Source: Paragonimus westermani
Lineage: Eukaryota; Platyhelminthes; Trematoda; Plagiorchiida; Troglotrematidae
Direction of reading: 5' to 3'
DNA length: 64,000 bases
NCBI GenBank assembly: GCA_008508345.1
Contig: QNGE01003676.1
Span: 1 to 64,000 of the forward strand
Shown: piece after piece, positions 45,601 to 60,600 of the stretch
How positions within the stretch are numbered: the stretch's first letter is position 1
Layout of the letters: each line of letters begins with the position of its first letter
The notes under the pieces: generated by a model
The model's input: only the letters and a program-made list of their open reading frames with translations
What the model was told of the DNA's origin: nothing
Databases searched by the model: none
Program-made: the position numbers and the translations under genes

Positions 45601-48600
45601 GGAAGCGTGGTCGGGGTTTTAATCCCAGCTGTGACAAAGATATGCTCTCCAAATTGATTTTTCCAACCAGTCAGTTATGTCCCCAACCTGATGATAGTTA
45701 CAAACGTTAATGGTAATTTTTGTAAACTGAGGACAATTCATTATAACTTTTTCTAACGTCTGATAGTCTCAGACCCGCAAACGAAAATCGAATGTGCATT
45801 TTGATTGTTTGTATGTTTTTCAGGAGGGGGGGGGTGAACCTATGTAATCTGTATTGTATGAACCAATATACACATACATGCAAACAGTGATAAATGGATG
45901 TGGAGCGTGGTAGAGTGAACGAAACTTATGAAATGAGACGCACATTCGGTGGTTAGCTCTAAGAGACGTCAGCGGAAACAGACATACCGAAAATCGTTTC
46001 ACTATCATGCACGTTTAATGTTTCGGTGACATTTGAGGTGTAAAACTTACAGTCAGTGAGATTTATATAGCATGAAACGAAAACATGAAGTGGTAAGAGT
46101 GTGATACTGTTTATACAGTGAAAATCTCAGCTACAAAAAACTGTGTACATACTTTCACTGCATGATAGGCCTTCCGAGAAAAAACTGAGGTAATTCAAAA
46201 ACCTCGGGTGGTGCAAGCAGAAAACGCTCAGGACTTTAATCGTACGATCTGTGATTCTATGAGAGAACCTGCAAGAGCCGAGTCGAAACGGAAGTTGAGT
46301 TTTCTCTCGAACTATCTAAAACAGCTCAATGTGGACAATGATAGCAACCACAGATCCTCACCAACCTTGCAACAACATTCGGAACTTTACAGAGGTGAAT
46401 TACGTTAAGGTGAATATCAACAACTGGGAATCTGTCGAGGATGCCTAGAGTTCACTGTGAGGCAACCGTGGGTGGAGAAAGGCTGTCGGTATATTCTAAT
46501 ACGTGAGGATATTCCCTGTACCCTTAAATTTGGTTACCGGTCAAAACCTATTGAAATTCCAAGAGGGATAAGTGAACATGGAACGTGCTCTTTAGTGAAA
46601 CGGGCAGAGAGAATACAGATCATCAAAACAGGTTTGTCCATAAGCAACCAACGACTATATCAACCGAAGAGTAAGAAACGTGTATATACACACAGGTACG
46701 GCAGCTGATAAAAGAAAGTTAGCTGACTTGTTTTTCAACGGAAAAAAATCCGACTGATAGAGAAGATGTACACACGTACTATAGTTTTCACTCTTAAGTA
46801 TTTCCGGCGCAATGTAGTTCGGTGTACCACAAAATGTGGATGTCATGACGTCGGCAGAGATGCCCTCCTGTGAGAAAGAAACCAGAAAAAGTGTAAAAGT
46901 ATCACTATACAACTCTTAAGCTACCAAACAGTCGATCGGCAGACAAAAACAAGACGTAACAAAAGGGGTTTGTTATGAAATGATCAGCACACAAATGTCA
47001 GTCCGAAATCCGCGAACTCCAAAAAGTTGTCTTAATTTTGTTTTAAACCACAATCGCGGAGGTGAGAACAAACTGACAAGCCTGTACAAAGTAAAAGTTC
47101 GTCGTGATTCCCGTAGTGGCAGTAAGTATTGACTTCTATCGAACCACACACCAAGCTTAGCAATATTTTGGTCACGAAAAGCCAAAAGGAACCACGAGCA
47201 AATACTGGAATAAATTCAATTAGAGACTGAATACAGTCCCACAAACAGCTTTAGTACGGTTGACACTTTGTTCAGAATCACCAGACCACGTAATTCTAGT
47301 GGTGAAGATACGCTAGTTGAAAGGGCTAATAACGAACTTGCCGTCAATCACGCTCTTAGTTAAGCTATCGGAACATTTCCAATGGCAGCACACACGAATA
47401 AGAAGCCGACCAAACTACATTCGATCGGAAGCCGTACTAGTTGTCCAATCGCGAACCTGAATAGCGACTATCGTCGAGAAGCGCTAAAGATCGCGGACAA
47501 ATACACCATGTTTCCTGACAGGGAAGCAGCCCTCCGAAACATCAAAGTAACTTCCCATAGAGTACCGACATCAACCGAACGAAGTCCTTGGCGCATATAA
47601 TTGTCAACTAGCCACGCATGAACGGGCAGACTGCACAAGACCACCACAATCGTGTTGTCTATGGGGAAGTAAGTGAAGCATTAGCTCTGTTCTCAGTTGG
47701 TAGTTCAATGGCCCTGGTGAAGGCTGCGTGGTGAAAAATGCAACTGGTAACCACCGGTCTCAGCATCGGGTAGCTGCAACACCCAACCAATGACGCCTGA
47801 GTATAGGGAATACCATACAACTGTCCCCGATCAACGAAGATTAAAGACATGATGAACGGTTCACAGTGTACTTTCTTCGTCTTCCAAAACTCCTATCAGA
47901 AAGTGAGCATCCGATACATGCGATCTCTGGTGTACCATACCCAAGCAAACTGATGAACTGAAAGGTTCATCGAAGTCTTCAAACAGACACTGTCGAAAAC
48001 TAGGGAAAAGACGTCCCAAACCAGACTCTCCAAAGCTTCTAGACAGCATGAGCCAAAACTAGAATATTTTGGATGGCAAGCAAGTAAATTATTAAATGAG
48101 CATATTACTAGACACCTTTGAATCGAGGGCAGAAGAGCCGCCATCCATAACTCAGCTCTTCCAGAAAGCTGAACACCGGTTCTTGAATACTAAGAAATGG
48201 GATGACGGATGTATGATACACATCGAAGGTAGCCTGACGAGTGACCCTATGTAGCAGAATCCTTATGAGTGCTTAGTAACAACTATCATAATCATCAGAT
48301 AAGATCCAAACCACAGAGCTTACCGTGAAATGCTAATCGACCACCGATGTACAGTTCTTACGACCGCCAGAGCGACAAAAAGTCGATAAACAGTTTTTTC
48401 ATATAAAAGATGAACTTGTGTCTTCCTAATAAGTTACTTCGGTATATCGAGGAAGCTACAAAGTGGCCACTAAGCGCTATTCCTAAATGACATTTCGTCT
48501 GCCAATCTTGGAAGTCAGACCCGGAATTTTACAAGAATTCAATTTATACGGAAGACCTGCAAACGGTATTTATCATTACAACCTAGTCGCAAATACTGCC

Positions 48601-51600
48601 AAAATTGAACAGAATGAACAATGTGTGCGGAAATATCCTCACGACTCTCGAGGCGAAGCATAACCGGTCTGTGTCACTCCATGCTATTCAAACTGTCAGA
48701 AGGCATGGTGAAGCAATCCAATGAGTGGTTTCGGTAAGATCGTAGACGATAATCAGTAGCTGCATTTTAACAACTTCGTAACGATCATCCTGGAACACCA
48801 TTCGAGTACGTCAGACTTACTGATTCTACGGATACGCTGGAAATGAAGCTGAATGTCTTGCAGGTTATGTCCACGGAAAACAGCTCTCTTTCTCGACTCT
48901 TTAAGGGATTCAGGTTACCAGTATAATGGTAACTGATATGATTAGAATGCCAGAAAAACGGTGATTCTAGACACTTCTTTAAAAAGAAGAAACGAGCGTA
49001 CTAGTGTCGAACAGACACCAGACTACCGTCAAACGTGTTTTCATTACTGCTTACTTAACAACTTATTGCACAACTGTTCGCATCCCAAGCGGACGGTGCC
49101 GCCGTCCACCAAATCATATCATTTGATCACTTCCACGTGAGTGCAGAGTTTCACACAGTGAAAGAGCCCAGGGCCATCTGCAGACCAGGATAAGCGAACA
49201 CATGGCCAGCTGAGTCAAACGCAGGAGCAAGCAGAAATCAATGCAGTAGCCACTATCATCAGGGTCACCTGGGTCTATAAACAGCCATATCCGCCATCGC
49301 ATCGAACTTTACTGTTGACACACCATCAACGCAACGTGACCAAGAGGCTTAAGGTCGTTCGTAAAACGACCAATCGGTGGAGCTTTCAATACACTGGAAC
49401 GATTATTAAATACAGACCTATGCTTTGCATTCAAGAACTGTTTATCCCGTCTTTATTGCCACAACAGTAACTGGGCTAACGAATCAACAGAAAACTGTGA
49501 CCTATTTAATGGTTTGGATTCGATTAGATAAACTTAACGGCTCGAAGGAACACCTGTAGAGCTGCAGCGAAATCTGCCATGATGTGAAGCATACAGTATG
49601 ACGTTTCTGATTTCACTTCTCAAACTGATGATACCCGACCTTATTAGCTGACCCACATAGTGCGCATCCGAACATTGTGTTCACCAATGGAGTAGAAACA
49701 AACAACCGACTGTCATTTTCAAATGTTGCCATGCTTCGCAGAATGAATGAACCAATTAAAATGTCAGTTCGTATGGAAAACAGTGGGCTGGCCGGTGAAC
49801 GCAAACTCTCAGCTTTTTTCTACTGAGGCGAAAGCGAAACTTGGTTTGTTGCTTAACGAACAAAAACGGACATTCCAAACGATTGCTGGACAGAAACATG
49901 TAACAAAAAAGCCATAAAATTGTTTACACAGTGGAAAAAAGTCTACTTTCGTCACTCTATCGTACAATGGTGAAAGTGCCAGTAATGTTATCATCCGCCG
50001 TGTTTACAATGCAGCTGAGGATGTCTATCCTAGGGCACAGATCATCTTATCGTTCAATACCTGTTCGATACTGGTGCGACATTTCGAAGATGATTTGCTT
50101 AGGACTTTATTCGTTCTTGTGTCAAAGCTCCCACTTGTTGATGTCAAGCTCGTTATGGTGGGAGACCCACAGGGCGGCTGTTGAAAAGGATTCGTGAGCA
50201 CCTCCCGAGATGGCTTCATAACGTTTTGAAAAGGCCCATTTCTCTTACGATCGAGTCCCACTTAATTGACAATGACCGTCAAATAAATTCGGAAGAAGCG
50301 TTCCGAGTCATCTGCAAGGTTAGCCCAACACACTATTGAGCAGAATGCGATTGTGATCAACGGCCGAGACCATTGCCATCAGACTCCACAACTGCTGTCT
50401 ATGTACCCGAAAACAGATCATACAAACCCTCCATTTATCTTGTCCAATTACTCCGCAGTCAACTGAAATATGAGCAAGCGGGAAGTACTTGATACCGACG
50501 AACGTGTATTCAATGGCAAGCACGTGTGACACTCTCACACATTCACCAACAAACCCACCCTCCGTCAGCAGATTGTAATTCGTATCACTTCTGTGATTTT
50601 TGCAACTCACTTGATTTGTCATAATTTTCGTATATAACTCGCATGTATCCTATTCATTTACAAGAGTCCGATGAGAGTTTTATCTGTCACACTGCTGAAC
50701 TTTTTTTCTATAAATATCACACGAAACAAATAATCACATGATACCTTCCCATAACAACAGCATACAAAGAATTCCAAAAAATGTACATAGTTTACTAAAC
50801 ACCACAGAAGGCACCATACAAGACCCAGAGAAACCAAAAGATAAACCACTGTTGGAAGAGTATGAGGGTGTGTAAGTGGCGGTGTCTCTCACCAATTTAA
50901 ACTAGAATCAAAGCACTCATCAGCAGTACAATATCAATGCTTATTGGTGTCTCTGGTGGATTCCAGTATGAACTCGCCGAGAAACATAGCTTGTTTGGCA
51001 GTCAAACGCTCGGATCACCTGCTGGATTCCATAGGATACAGTGGGATGGGTGGGTAACTGAGTCAAAATGTGAAATTTCCAAACTTCCGGCGTGGCGGCG
51101 TAGCTCAGCCGATCTCAATTCAGCCATAGTCCACATCTTTCATAACCGGAACTCTTCTAAACAAATTGGTAATTTTTCCATCTACCGATTACTTTATTGG
51201 GTCCCAACTGTGATTGTTTCATTTGAGCGGGGGTGAAAATGTCCTCGAGACCCAATGGAGCACACATTAGCAAACAATGTACGGTGTACATGTTAACAAG
51301 TTACTGTTAATGACGACAAATATCCAGGATTCTGATTGGCCTCCACTGAGCAACGTCACACCCCATTCTCGTCGGAAGAAAGAAAAGTCCTCGGTACCAT
51401 TACGATGAGTAACCATGTCGGAAACGCGGTTATTATGATAACGAAATATCACAATATGGCTGTGGGATATGGTAAAGGCTAATAACAGATGGATAACGAA
51501 CAATAAGAGAGATCGAACGGGTCACCGATACTGAATGAAACTGACCAAATGAACGAAAACTCACGACGTCAGCTGAACAGGCACAGACGCACAAGAATTT

Positions 51601-54600
51601 TAAATAAAAAAACTCGCCACATTGTGGACTTGAATTCAGTTGACAAACTGGACAATAAAAGTCCCGCTTAAGTGAACAATTTCTCACCATATTATCAGAG
51701 TCACTAATTATTAACACATCCAACTGTGATAGCTACGTCAATCCAAACTGGACCAACCGAAAGTGGGGGGTTTTGAATCACCTTCCACAGATGTAGAAGG
51801 CAATAAGCGACTTCATCAATGAGCCTGAAAGCACAAACACATTGGAGTGTGGTGGAATCAAGGCAGACAATCAAGATTCTTACAAACTGCCGCAAAGGCT
51901 TAACAGTTGTGTTGCGACACACTGTTCAATAAAAGCAACCGAAAAGGGTTACTTCTATCAAGTTCAGTCCCTGGACTTCTTTGAAAGTACCAAATGCACA
52001 CATAAAACTCACCAGACACCATGAAACCACGGTTCTTTATATAACGACATCGCTATTCTGTGAGTCAGATTAGTCTTTCAAAGACTTTATTGTTCCGCGA
52101 GTCAATTTCTAGACACGATGCCCAGCCCAACTAGCCGTGCTTTCATTTCTCAGCTATTATATAGGGTATATGCTGGCAGACAACATATCAGGTCATTTTA
52201 CCACCGGGTTACCTTACCCTAGGAAACCGCGCTACAGCCCGAAACCGCGTGATTGTTAGACCGACGTCGTCGCCAGTGAGTTACCGTGACTCCACGCAAT
52301 TCACCAAATACTGACCTGTGTGGACCAATTTCTCACCTTCCAATTAGTATCTACCTAATGGAATATAAGCAACCTACGAGAGTTTTTAAAGTCACAAGTT
52401 GATTTCCTTGTAATGCGTGCATAGTTGACACATAAACACACACCGACACACAACATCCACATGCGAGGGTACAACAATGTATGAGTTTTTAATCAGCTAA
52501 CACGTCACTTAGTATAAATACGCTGTCACATGCATACACTCATTCAGGTGAACAACAACACCATCGTCATCGTGTCAACGACAGCAGTAGATCACACCAG
52601 TGATGCTCAAGTAACGTGCAACCACCGAAAAGCAGCCCAAATTTAACAGTGGAAAAGAAGGGGTGGATGGAATTTATCCATCAGGAAGCAGTAGAGGATT
52701 TGGTTGACATAAGCTGAAATTCACTAATAATCAATCGACCGGCTGCACGTTTTTTCAACGAGGAACACACCGATAATCGGCAAGTAAATGTGTGCCATTT
52801 TAGATTACACTACCATCCTCATAAGGGTACCAACAATGATCAGGGTTTTCGAAGTAAGTAGTCTTCTCGGCCACCTGCAAAAACCGACGTCAAACTTAAG
52901 TTTGGATTAAGCCGAAGTCCATCACTAGTGCACATCAATGTTTGAACAGAATCTTGGACTACGTGCTTGGCAAAGGGATGTACCATATAAGACAGGTATC
53001 AAAGTTAAACGTTCAGTTGAAATCGCGTGTAAATAATAATCAAGTTACTCGCTCTTCATAGTACGACACAAAAGCCATGATTCGGTTGATACTTCCATGA
53101 AGTCCACTCAGTCGAATGGAAACTAGTACTACTTTGACTACTACTCATAGTTACAAGGTTTAACAAGCGAAGTTCTCAACAATGAGCAGAATTCGAGCCG
53201 TGTTTTGTTCCGAAAGATGTTCGTCAAAGGGGGCTATGTGGATATAGGAACCGACACCAGTTGTGAGTGACATTCACATCATAGTAATCGAAATCCGTCG
53301 TCACTCAACAATAACGGTTATAGCAACCAACAGCTGAATACAACGCTGTGCATAATAGCCTCCACGCATGAATGCCTGCAGCTCTTCCACTGACCAACAG
53401 ACAAGCATGTTTCACCCCTAATACACAAACTGATAACCGCAGTGTTTACCGTTTTGATCATTTCTTGATATAATGATTGTTTGGAAACTGTCACAGTAGT
53501 CGGTTAAACATAACAGTCAGACGGTAACGTGATCAGCGGTTAAAACCCATTGGCGGAAACGTGCCGGAAAGAAAACATTATGTGACCAGCTGAACAGCGT
53601 AAAACGGCTTATCGACTAACCTACATAATACGTCACAAACGTGATGAATTAACGCGGAAAAAGGCCGAATCTCATAACCGGACATCGAGCATCGGAATCG
53701 AATTAGTTTCACTAATATCACCTCATCGCGCAGGTACCATCAACTGTGTGGAAAAGTAATTAACGCCTCTTGACATCAAGGAAAACCAAAATGCCCTTTC
53801 AACGGACAAATTAAGTGAATAATACGCACCTTACACATCCCATAATCCGTCAGTTTGATATGACCCTCAGAATCCATCAAAACATTGTCCAACTTCAAAT
53901 CCCGATAGATAATTCCACGTTCGTGCAAGAAATTCAGTGCCAAACAAATTTCCGCGGAATAGAAACGCGCATAGTCCTCAGGGAGACGCAAATTACGCTG
54001 CATGTAGAACATGAGGTCACCGCCGTTCACAAACTCAATCACGAAAAACAGGCTGGCAAAAATCAGATTAGGAAAAGGAAACACTGAGTCAAGTTTGGAG
54101 GTCATATAGTGGAAGAATAACTTTGGGATGATGTGTTATGATGTTTACCGAAAAATCGACACTCCATCGAGTCCGAATTCCTTCTGTTTAGTAGTCACTT
54201 CAGCGCTGCTAGGCAGTGTGTAACCAAACCGCATACCAGTTGCCTTAATGGTTCCTTTAAAGGCCATGATCATGTAGGAACAGAGATGTAATGAAGAAAA
54301 GTACCGACTTGAGACATAAAGAGTACCAGCTGGAAGCTAGTTCGGCCTGTCAATCGAAGATGTCTAAAGAGGAAACTGAGCACATCGTAATGTGTCAGGT
54401 TAGGAGATCACCATGAATTTGTTGACCGAGTGACACAAATAACAAAACAACACGCATGCCACTATGCATGATTAATGTGTGTGTGGATGCATAGCCAATC
54501 CTACCTGGCTTCTTCCCTGTTCAAACTGCGTCAGAGGCTGACGCCTATCAGTAATTTCAACTAATGCACCATACTACTTACAAGTGCGATTGGGTAGGGT

Positions 54601-57600
54601 ACAAAGGTGGATGGGTGATCTGAGGTGGAAGCAGTCCAAACGAACAACAGAAGCATTTATTTAAAGTGCATATCGACTCTTCTCTAGAATGCAGGGAACA
54701 GAGAATGACTTAACGAGAATGCTAAATCAGCTAGTGGCGCGTGAACGAGTTAAGAGCATTAGTGGTGTACTGCTGTCTGTGAAGATAATGGGAATAAAAT
54801 ACGCGGGAAAATATTGGTTTTGGACTCAACCATCAATTGAAGAGGCTAATGAGTGTAAAAATAAGAAAACGGGTGTAGTAGAAAATGTACACATGGAATC
54901 TATACGTACCAGTGACACATTTTTAAAACAACACCCTATTTTCACGTGATCATATGCTGTGCACAGAGTGACCAATGGAGAACAAAGTGAAATCAATTAC
55001 ATAGACGAGAGGAAAGTGTGACAGAAGTGTATGGCTTGAAACACATAGAGCTTTCAGGTTCTACAGATATTTAAAATGTGTTGAAGCCCGCCGATCACCA
55101 CACAATCGTAATTAGAGAGCAGTATGACCAGATTTCGAAAACACGGCTCCACATGCAGGCATAACAACGGATCAAAAATAGCATGTGTCCTGATCGACGG
55201 GTGCAAACGAAACGTATACATATTCAACATAATACGGGTCACGTGAAGTGGCAAACGTGCCACAATATATTACAGGAAAAAGTAGGGAATGGGCAAGGCA
55301 ATTAAGAGAACAGATGTAGAGGTTGAAAAAATATTCCACTAGTCCACACAGAAATTCGCAACACGAGCAAAACTGACACTTAAATTCTTTGTTATGTCGT
55401 ACGGTGTTTTCAACTAAAGTTATTGACTGTCTACTGCATTCCAGCCAGAAAGCGTGAACATCCTACTGAAGGAAGCTTCAATGTCAATGATCTGATCCGC
55501 TGAACACAAGTCATGTGCTGACCATCGGATTGCTGCTCCCAGCCTAACACCAATTGTTAACAATAAGCTACGTACTAGACCGCCAGAGGAAATTCGTAAG
55601 ATATGACCGAACCAACGAAGTCTGAGACGAGATAATTATACTCAGTGGACGACTGAGTTTCTGTCCCTAGGACACGTCGGTGAACTTCGTCACTGCCAGC
55701 ATGCCGCCTCCATTACAAGATGCTAATGCTCCGGATACATGGATGATCGAGAACGGACAATCGGTGAAAATGCCCGACGCGAAGCCAGGTTTCGCGGCCA
55801 TACACAGATTGTATAACAGCATTATACAATCCGCCTTTCATTAAATGACTGAGACCATGTAGGCGATGTGGATAACAAATGCCGAAGAAGCGTACACAGA
55901 AAAGAAATCAAACAGGCTAAATGGCGTAGCATAGTTTTGTTTCAGAATGATAACAGCAAACAGCTGCATGTGGATTGGAAATGCAGTCTACGAAAGATTA
56001 CCCACTTTATGGTGATTTCACCAACGGAAACGTCTAATCAACCACAAGACCAGCGTTACAAGTTATGGAACCGAGAACAGTATTACGAATCTAATGGTGG
56101 CTTACAGCAACGCGTACCAAAGCTGCTCAGATTATCACCCTGTTAGGGCCCTAAGGGCAACGTCCTCGAACCATTAATTTCCTGAAAACAATTTCATCGT
56201 CCATTGACTCGATGTGCAATACGTCAGCACCAAAATCAGAGCAGTGACAACTAGACAAATCGTCTTCAATGATCCACTACGAAGCCGTTTAAAGATCGGT
56301 GCAATGACTGGGCATCATGTAACTGTCAGTTCATCAATATCAGGCGAACGCTACTAAAATTTCCATTTTCAGAAGGTTAAATCGTTCTCACGAAGCCTGT
56401 TTGTTGACCAACTCTTCAACACACATCGTTCATTCCAAGGAGAGACGGTTTGAATGAACAAGAGAAGTAATTGGGGATTCATCAACCATCGTAGAGGGAG
56501 CAACAGAAACAGTTAACACGATTGCAACTACGAAAGGAGCAACAGGCCATGGAATGCACACGGTGGGTCACATGCATAGGTTGCATAATGTCAGACTGAA
56601 GAAGCCTAAATAAGGTCATTATGGATATTCACAGCTTAATAATATAACTGGATGATTGGCTCTTGAGGTCAGCACAAATAAGCTATTTTGAATCCGATAT
56701 TAGTTGATGGTAAGCTCACGTAGATTGTGCGGCCTTTCCCAGACAAAGGTAAAATTCCGTTTAATACATTCCTTGTCTCGTTAACATGTGCTTGTCTACC
56801 CACTTCCTTGACCGCGCATTTCCACGTGTTTCTCGTTCGCCCACGACGCATCCACATGAGACACGTTTACTAGTAGTCAGTATTGTACGACTGCCACTGG
56901 TCCCTCTTCACACGTTCGAGGTCATATCACTACGGCTTCATTCGCTTCCGTTTTCTTTTCGTAACGGTAGTACTTGTTTATCGCTTCCGTTCGTGGCTCT
57001 TCGTCTGGGTTCGCCGTATTACTGAGATTTACCTGGGACTGTGAACGGACCGAGGTTTATACGCTATTCATGCAGTATTCACTATATCAACAGTATCGTT
57101 GCTTCTACGATCAGTATTCGTTCTATCACACCGTGGTCGTGGGAATCGGACGTGTTACTCAGCGTCCATCTGGTAAACAATACATGGATGATGAGGAACC
57201 AGTTCAGATCTGATGACTGCAATGAAGGAGGGTAACTCCGTAGCTTTTGTAAAAGGTCATGGACACTCATCATTCGTAAAATGTGCGTTCTGCTACTACT
57301 CGGTGCACCGCGAACAATACTTGGTCAGGTAAACCTCTCAGACAATATCCGCGTGAATCCCCAGATTGCCGGTCACACATCCAAATGCTTGTCGTCAAAC
57401 TTTTGAATGTTATCGCCCACGTCTCTAAGTTATTCAGCACAGCAATCCGTTCAATTCGCCAGTCTGCATTCAATTTTCCAGCTATTGATTGATTTATTGT
57501 TACCACCTGATTGACAATGATTGTCTCCAACACAATCGAAAGAATGGTTTCAATCACTGGGCCATGCCGTCAGAACGGTTAGGTTTCCGGTCAACTCTCG

Positions 57601-60600
57601 ACCCAAATCCGTCTAACTGTGCCATCCGGTCGCAAAGACTTGTGCAGTCCACTGTACGTTCAATCGAGGTCTCTGATGGTTGGGAACAGTGGTGGTGTTG
57701 TTCGTAGCTCAGGTTGGTGGGTTTGGTATTGATATGTTCGCCGAGCTTGGTGATGAAACGTTTGCAACCTAAATGCCAAGCTCGGCGAACATATGAATCG
57801 AGGTCGCATGCCATCAGCACGCTTCCAATGAGTGGTGTGAGCGTTTGCTAAAGTAGGGCGAAAAGACATTTACGGTAGTAAGATGAATCTAGTGGACAGA
57901 GCACGCCTTAATGGATAGGACATTTTGATTGAAATGAATTGCTACAAAGGAAGAAATGAACAACGATAATACGAACTGTCAATCGTGTACCAACGACGAT
58001 GCATACTATACCGAACGGTGTGCATGATGCGCGTTTGTGATAAGCGCCGCCACCACCTGAAAGTAGTTATCAAAAACATGGCCCAACTGCACGACCAAAT
58101 ACGGCAGGATGTTTGATTATGGAATACAACGTCAACCCATTGTAATTTAGATGACAATAATTTTCACGTAAACCGTTCCCTCCAAAATTAGTTCAGGCCT
58201 GCGGGTGAACTAACTTGCGCACGATGTGTATCGCACATTCAGTAAGATGACACTGGCTGTAAAAACTGAACTATGGATTGAAAAACGATTGAGATCTACA
58301 TTTTTAACCCGAGGGATAGTTCTCCACAGTTTGGAGCGAAAGATTACAAAAACTCTTGAACGCAATTTGAAGATAAATTTATCTTAGAAATCCATAGCAG
58401 ATAGGCACGCGAGCATGACTAAAAGGGGCGTTAATCATCTGCTGTTTCATACTTCGATATCTAGCCAATGGTCCGATTGGTTATCACTTTCTGTAGCAGA
58501 ACCCCTTAGCCTCCTAACTAAAGTTTTGTAAAACCACGAAGCTGGCGATGAGTCATGGCGGTGTATGAACCCAAAAGGATATCTTTACAGTGCAAATGAG
58601 TATTGTCCACGGTTTGACACTCGTAATGAACGGTAACAGAGCACTCACTGTGAACTTTGCCTCAACAGAGTGCTCCCGGTTTCCCAATTGGGGTCCGAAC
58701 GACACTCAACGACAATGGCTGAGGACGCTGTCTGATATGGCGAAGAATAGAACTCAATGGCGCTCGAGCTGTGAGCCTCCATTTCCATCGCTGTAAGTTC
58801 TTCTTCCTCACCTCATAAGTCACTTTTTCATCTTCTCGTACTGTGGCACTTTTGTTAACCCCATACAGTTTTGTTACGTGTCAAACATATACATATATAT
58901 ACTGAAGAACATGACCTAGAACTTGACGATAACGTGCACAGCAACGTGAGATATAAATCGTTACCAAATAACAGTAACCATATGACAGAACCAAAGCAGT
59001 CAATGACAAGTTGGACAGGAAGAGATAGACTATGGACGTCATTACATGTCCCATACGGTCATAAAGGATAGGAATCGGTGTGACGAAACACGTCAACTAG
59101 ATTATGTTACCGCTGTCTGACTGTTATGCCCGACAATAATCTCAACGGATAGATCGTTTGACGGTAGAAATGTCGATTCAAACAAAAAGGAGAAGATTGG
59201 TGCATTGGCAGCAGCTGTCTGGAATGCTATGGAAATATAGGGTAAGAGACATGGATAATAAAACATGACACCAAAATTGAATATGCTCCATTGAGAAAGC
59301 GTCATGAGTATAACAGAAATATCAAACAAAATGAACACCACCTTACCGACTTTCAGTTTGAAAACAAGAATGCAAACCGACCAAGAATGGATGGTTGGTT
59401 GCACATTCAAAGACGTGCTTTTCTGTTTGAACCCACTCGATATCCTGGACGGAACAAACACAGACAGCAAATGTGATCAAGTAAACAGCCATAGTTAACG
59501 TAAAGATAACTAATGAGTAATCTGGATGAGAAAAACACGGCTAAACAAACGCTCAACGAGAAATGTGTGAAGTGATGACAAGTTGTGAATTGGAGTAATG
59601 AGAACCACATGCATCGACTTAATCTCAACGGCAAATCAATTTCCCGATGTTCATCATTTGAGTTTAAGCATAGGTGTCTCACAGAATGAATCTCGTTTCT
59701 TCTCTTTCTTTCACCGTTAAACTACGGTTTATTCTACTGGTTATGGTTGTACAGGATGTATGCATCAGTGTCATTCGCCGCTGTGGTGTTCTAAATAGAG
59801 ATGATGATGACAAAAGATCGTAGATTGACATACATTTCAATGGAATATAAACTGAAAATCACCCAACATCGACCGCCGTCTCCGCACTTCCGAAAAATTT
59901 CAACCAGTCACTTTCCAGAAGGTGTTCAATTTATTGTTATCAAAATCCCCTAGTGCGCCTCAATAATGTCAATCGAAAACAACCGATTAGACCGGTGATT
60001 ATTGATGCAGATCAATCGCAATCTCGACAACAACAATTAACTGATCCCAAGAAGTACCAATATGCAGTGACAGGTTCAGCTATGGACCAGACCAAAAGAG
60101 GCTGCGGTTCGGACCAAGACGATAGTCCACAAAAAGAGAGAGTAACACACAAATATAGATGTGGGGGGGAAATCAGGCAAAAAATAGAAATTCATGAAGA
60201 AGAATCAAAAATATTATGGATGTAAGCTTGGCAGTGATCGTGACCGAGAGCGTTTCCAACCCGTAACCCCCAATTTAGAAGACGATGCTTCCCAACCTTG
60301 TGCAGCAGGGCGATCAAGGTTTTCGCAGTTCGTGACCATATCAACGTCTAACCATTCTGCGATTTTTGCAGCCCGTCAGCGAACGTACTGAACGATGCAC
60401 ATACAGATTAATTATTATGGCCAGTGAGGACTGTGTAGCTGCATCATCTTGGTAATCGGTAGCAAACTTGTCACCGTTTGGATGGTATACTTACGGATCA
60501 AAGACAACGAAAGTGGTTAGGAGGCTGTTTAACAGGTACCAGTTACTAGTTAACAAAAAGTAAGCTTCTTGACGCCGAGCACTTAAGTGTAGAGAGGGCT

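Larger units (their letters stand above)
54053..59346 (-). other. aPKC: aPKC intron (5.3 kb)
   Basis: Donor GTAAGGTG at 59346, acceptor at 54053. It contains a LINE C-terminal fragment near 55540-55632 and a long perfect hairpin at 57732-57794. The 95-codon minus frame at 57270-57557 has no kinase-like text. Confidence 0.8.

Noticed and set aside
53815..54087. Plus-strand 90-codon open frame
   Set aside because: Antisense shadow of the aPKC catalytic-loop exon.
55810..55834. 10-bp hairpin gattgtataa / ttatacaatc
   Set aside because: Short AT-rich stem of a length expected by chance in a window this size.
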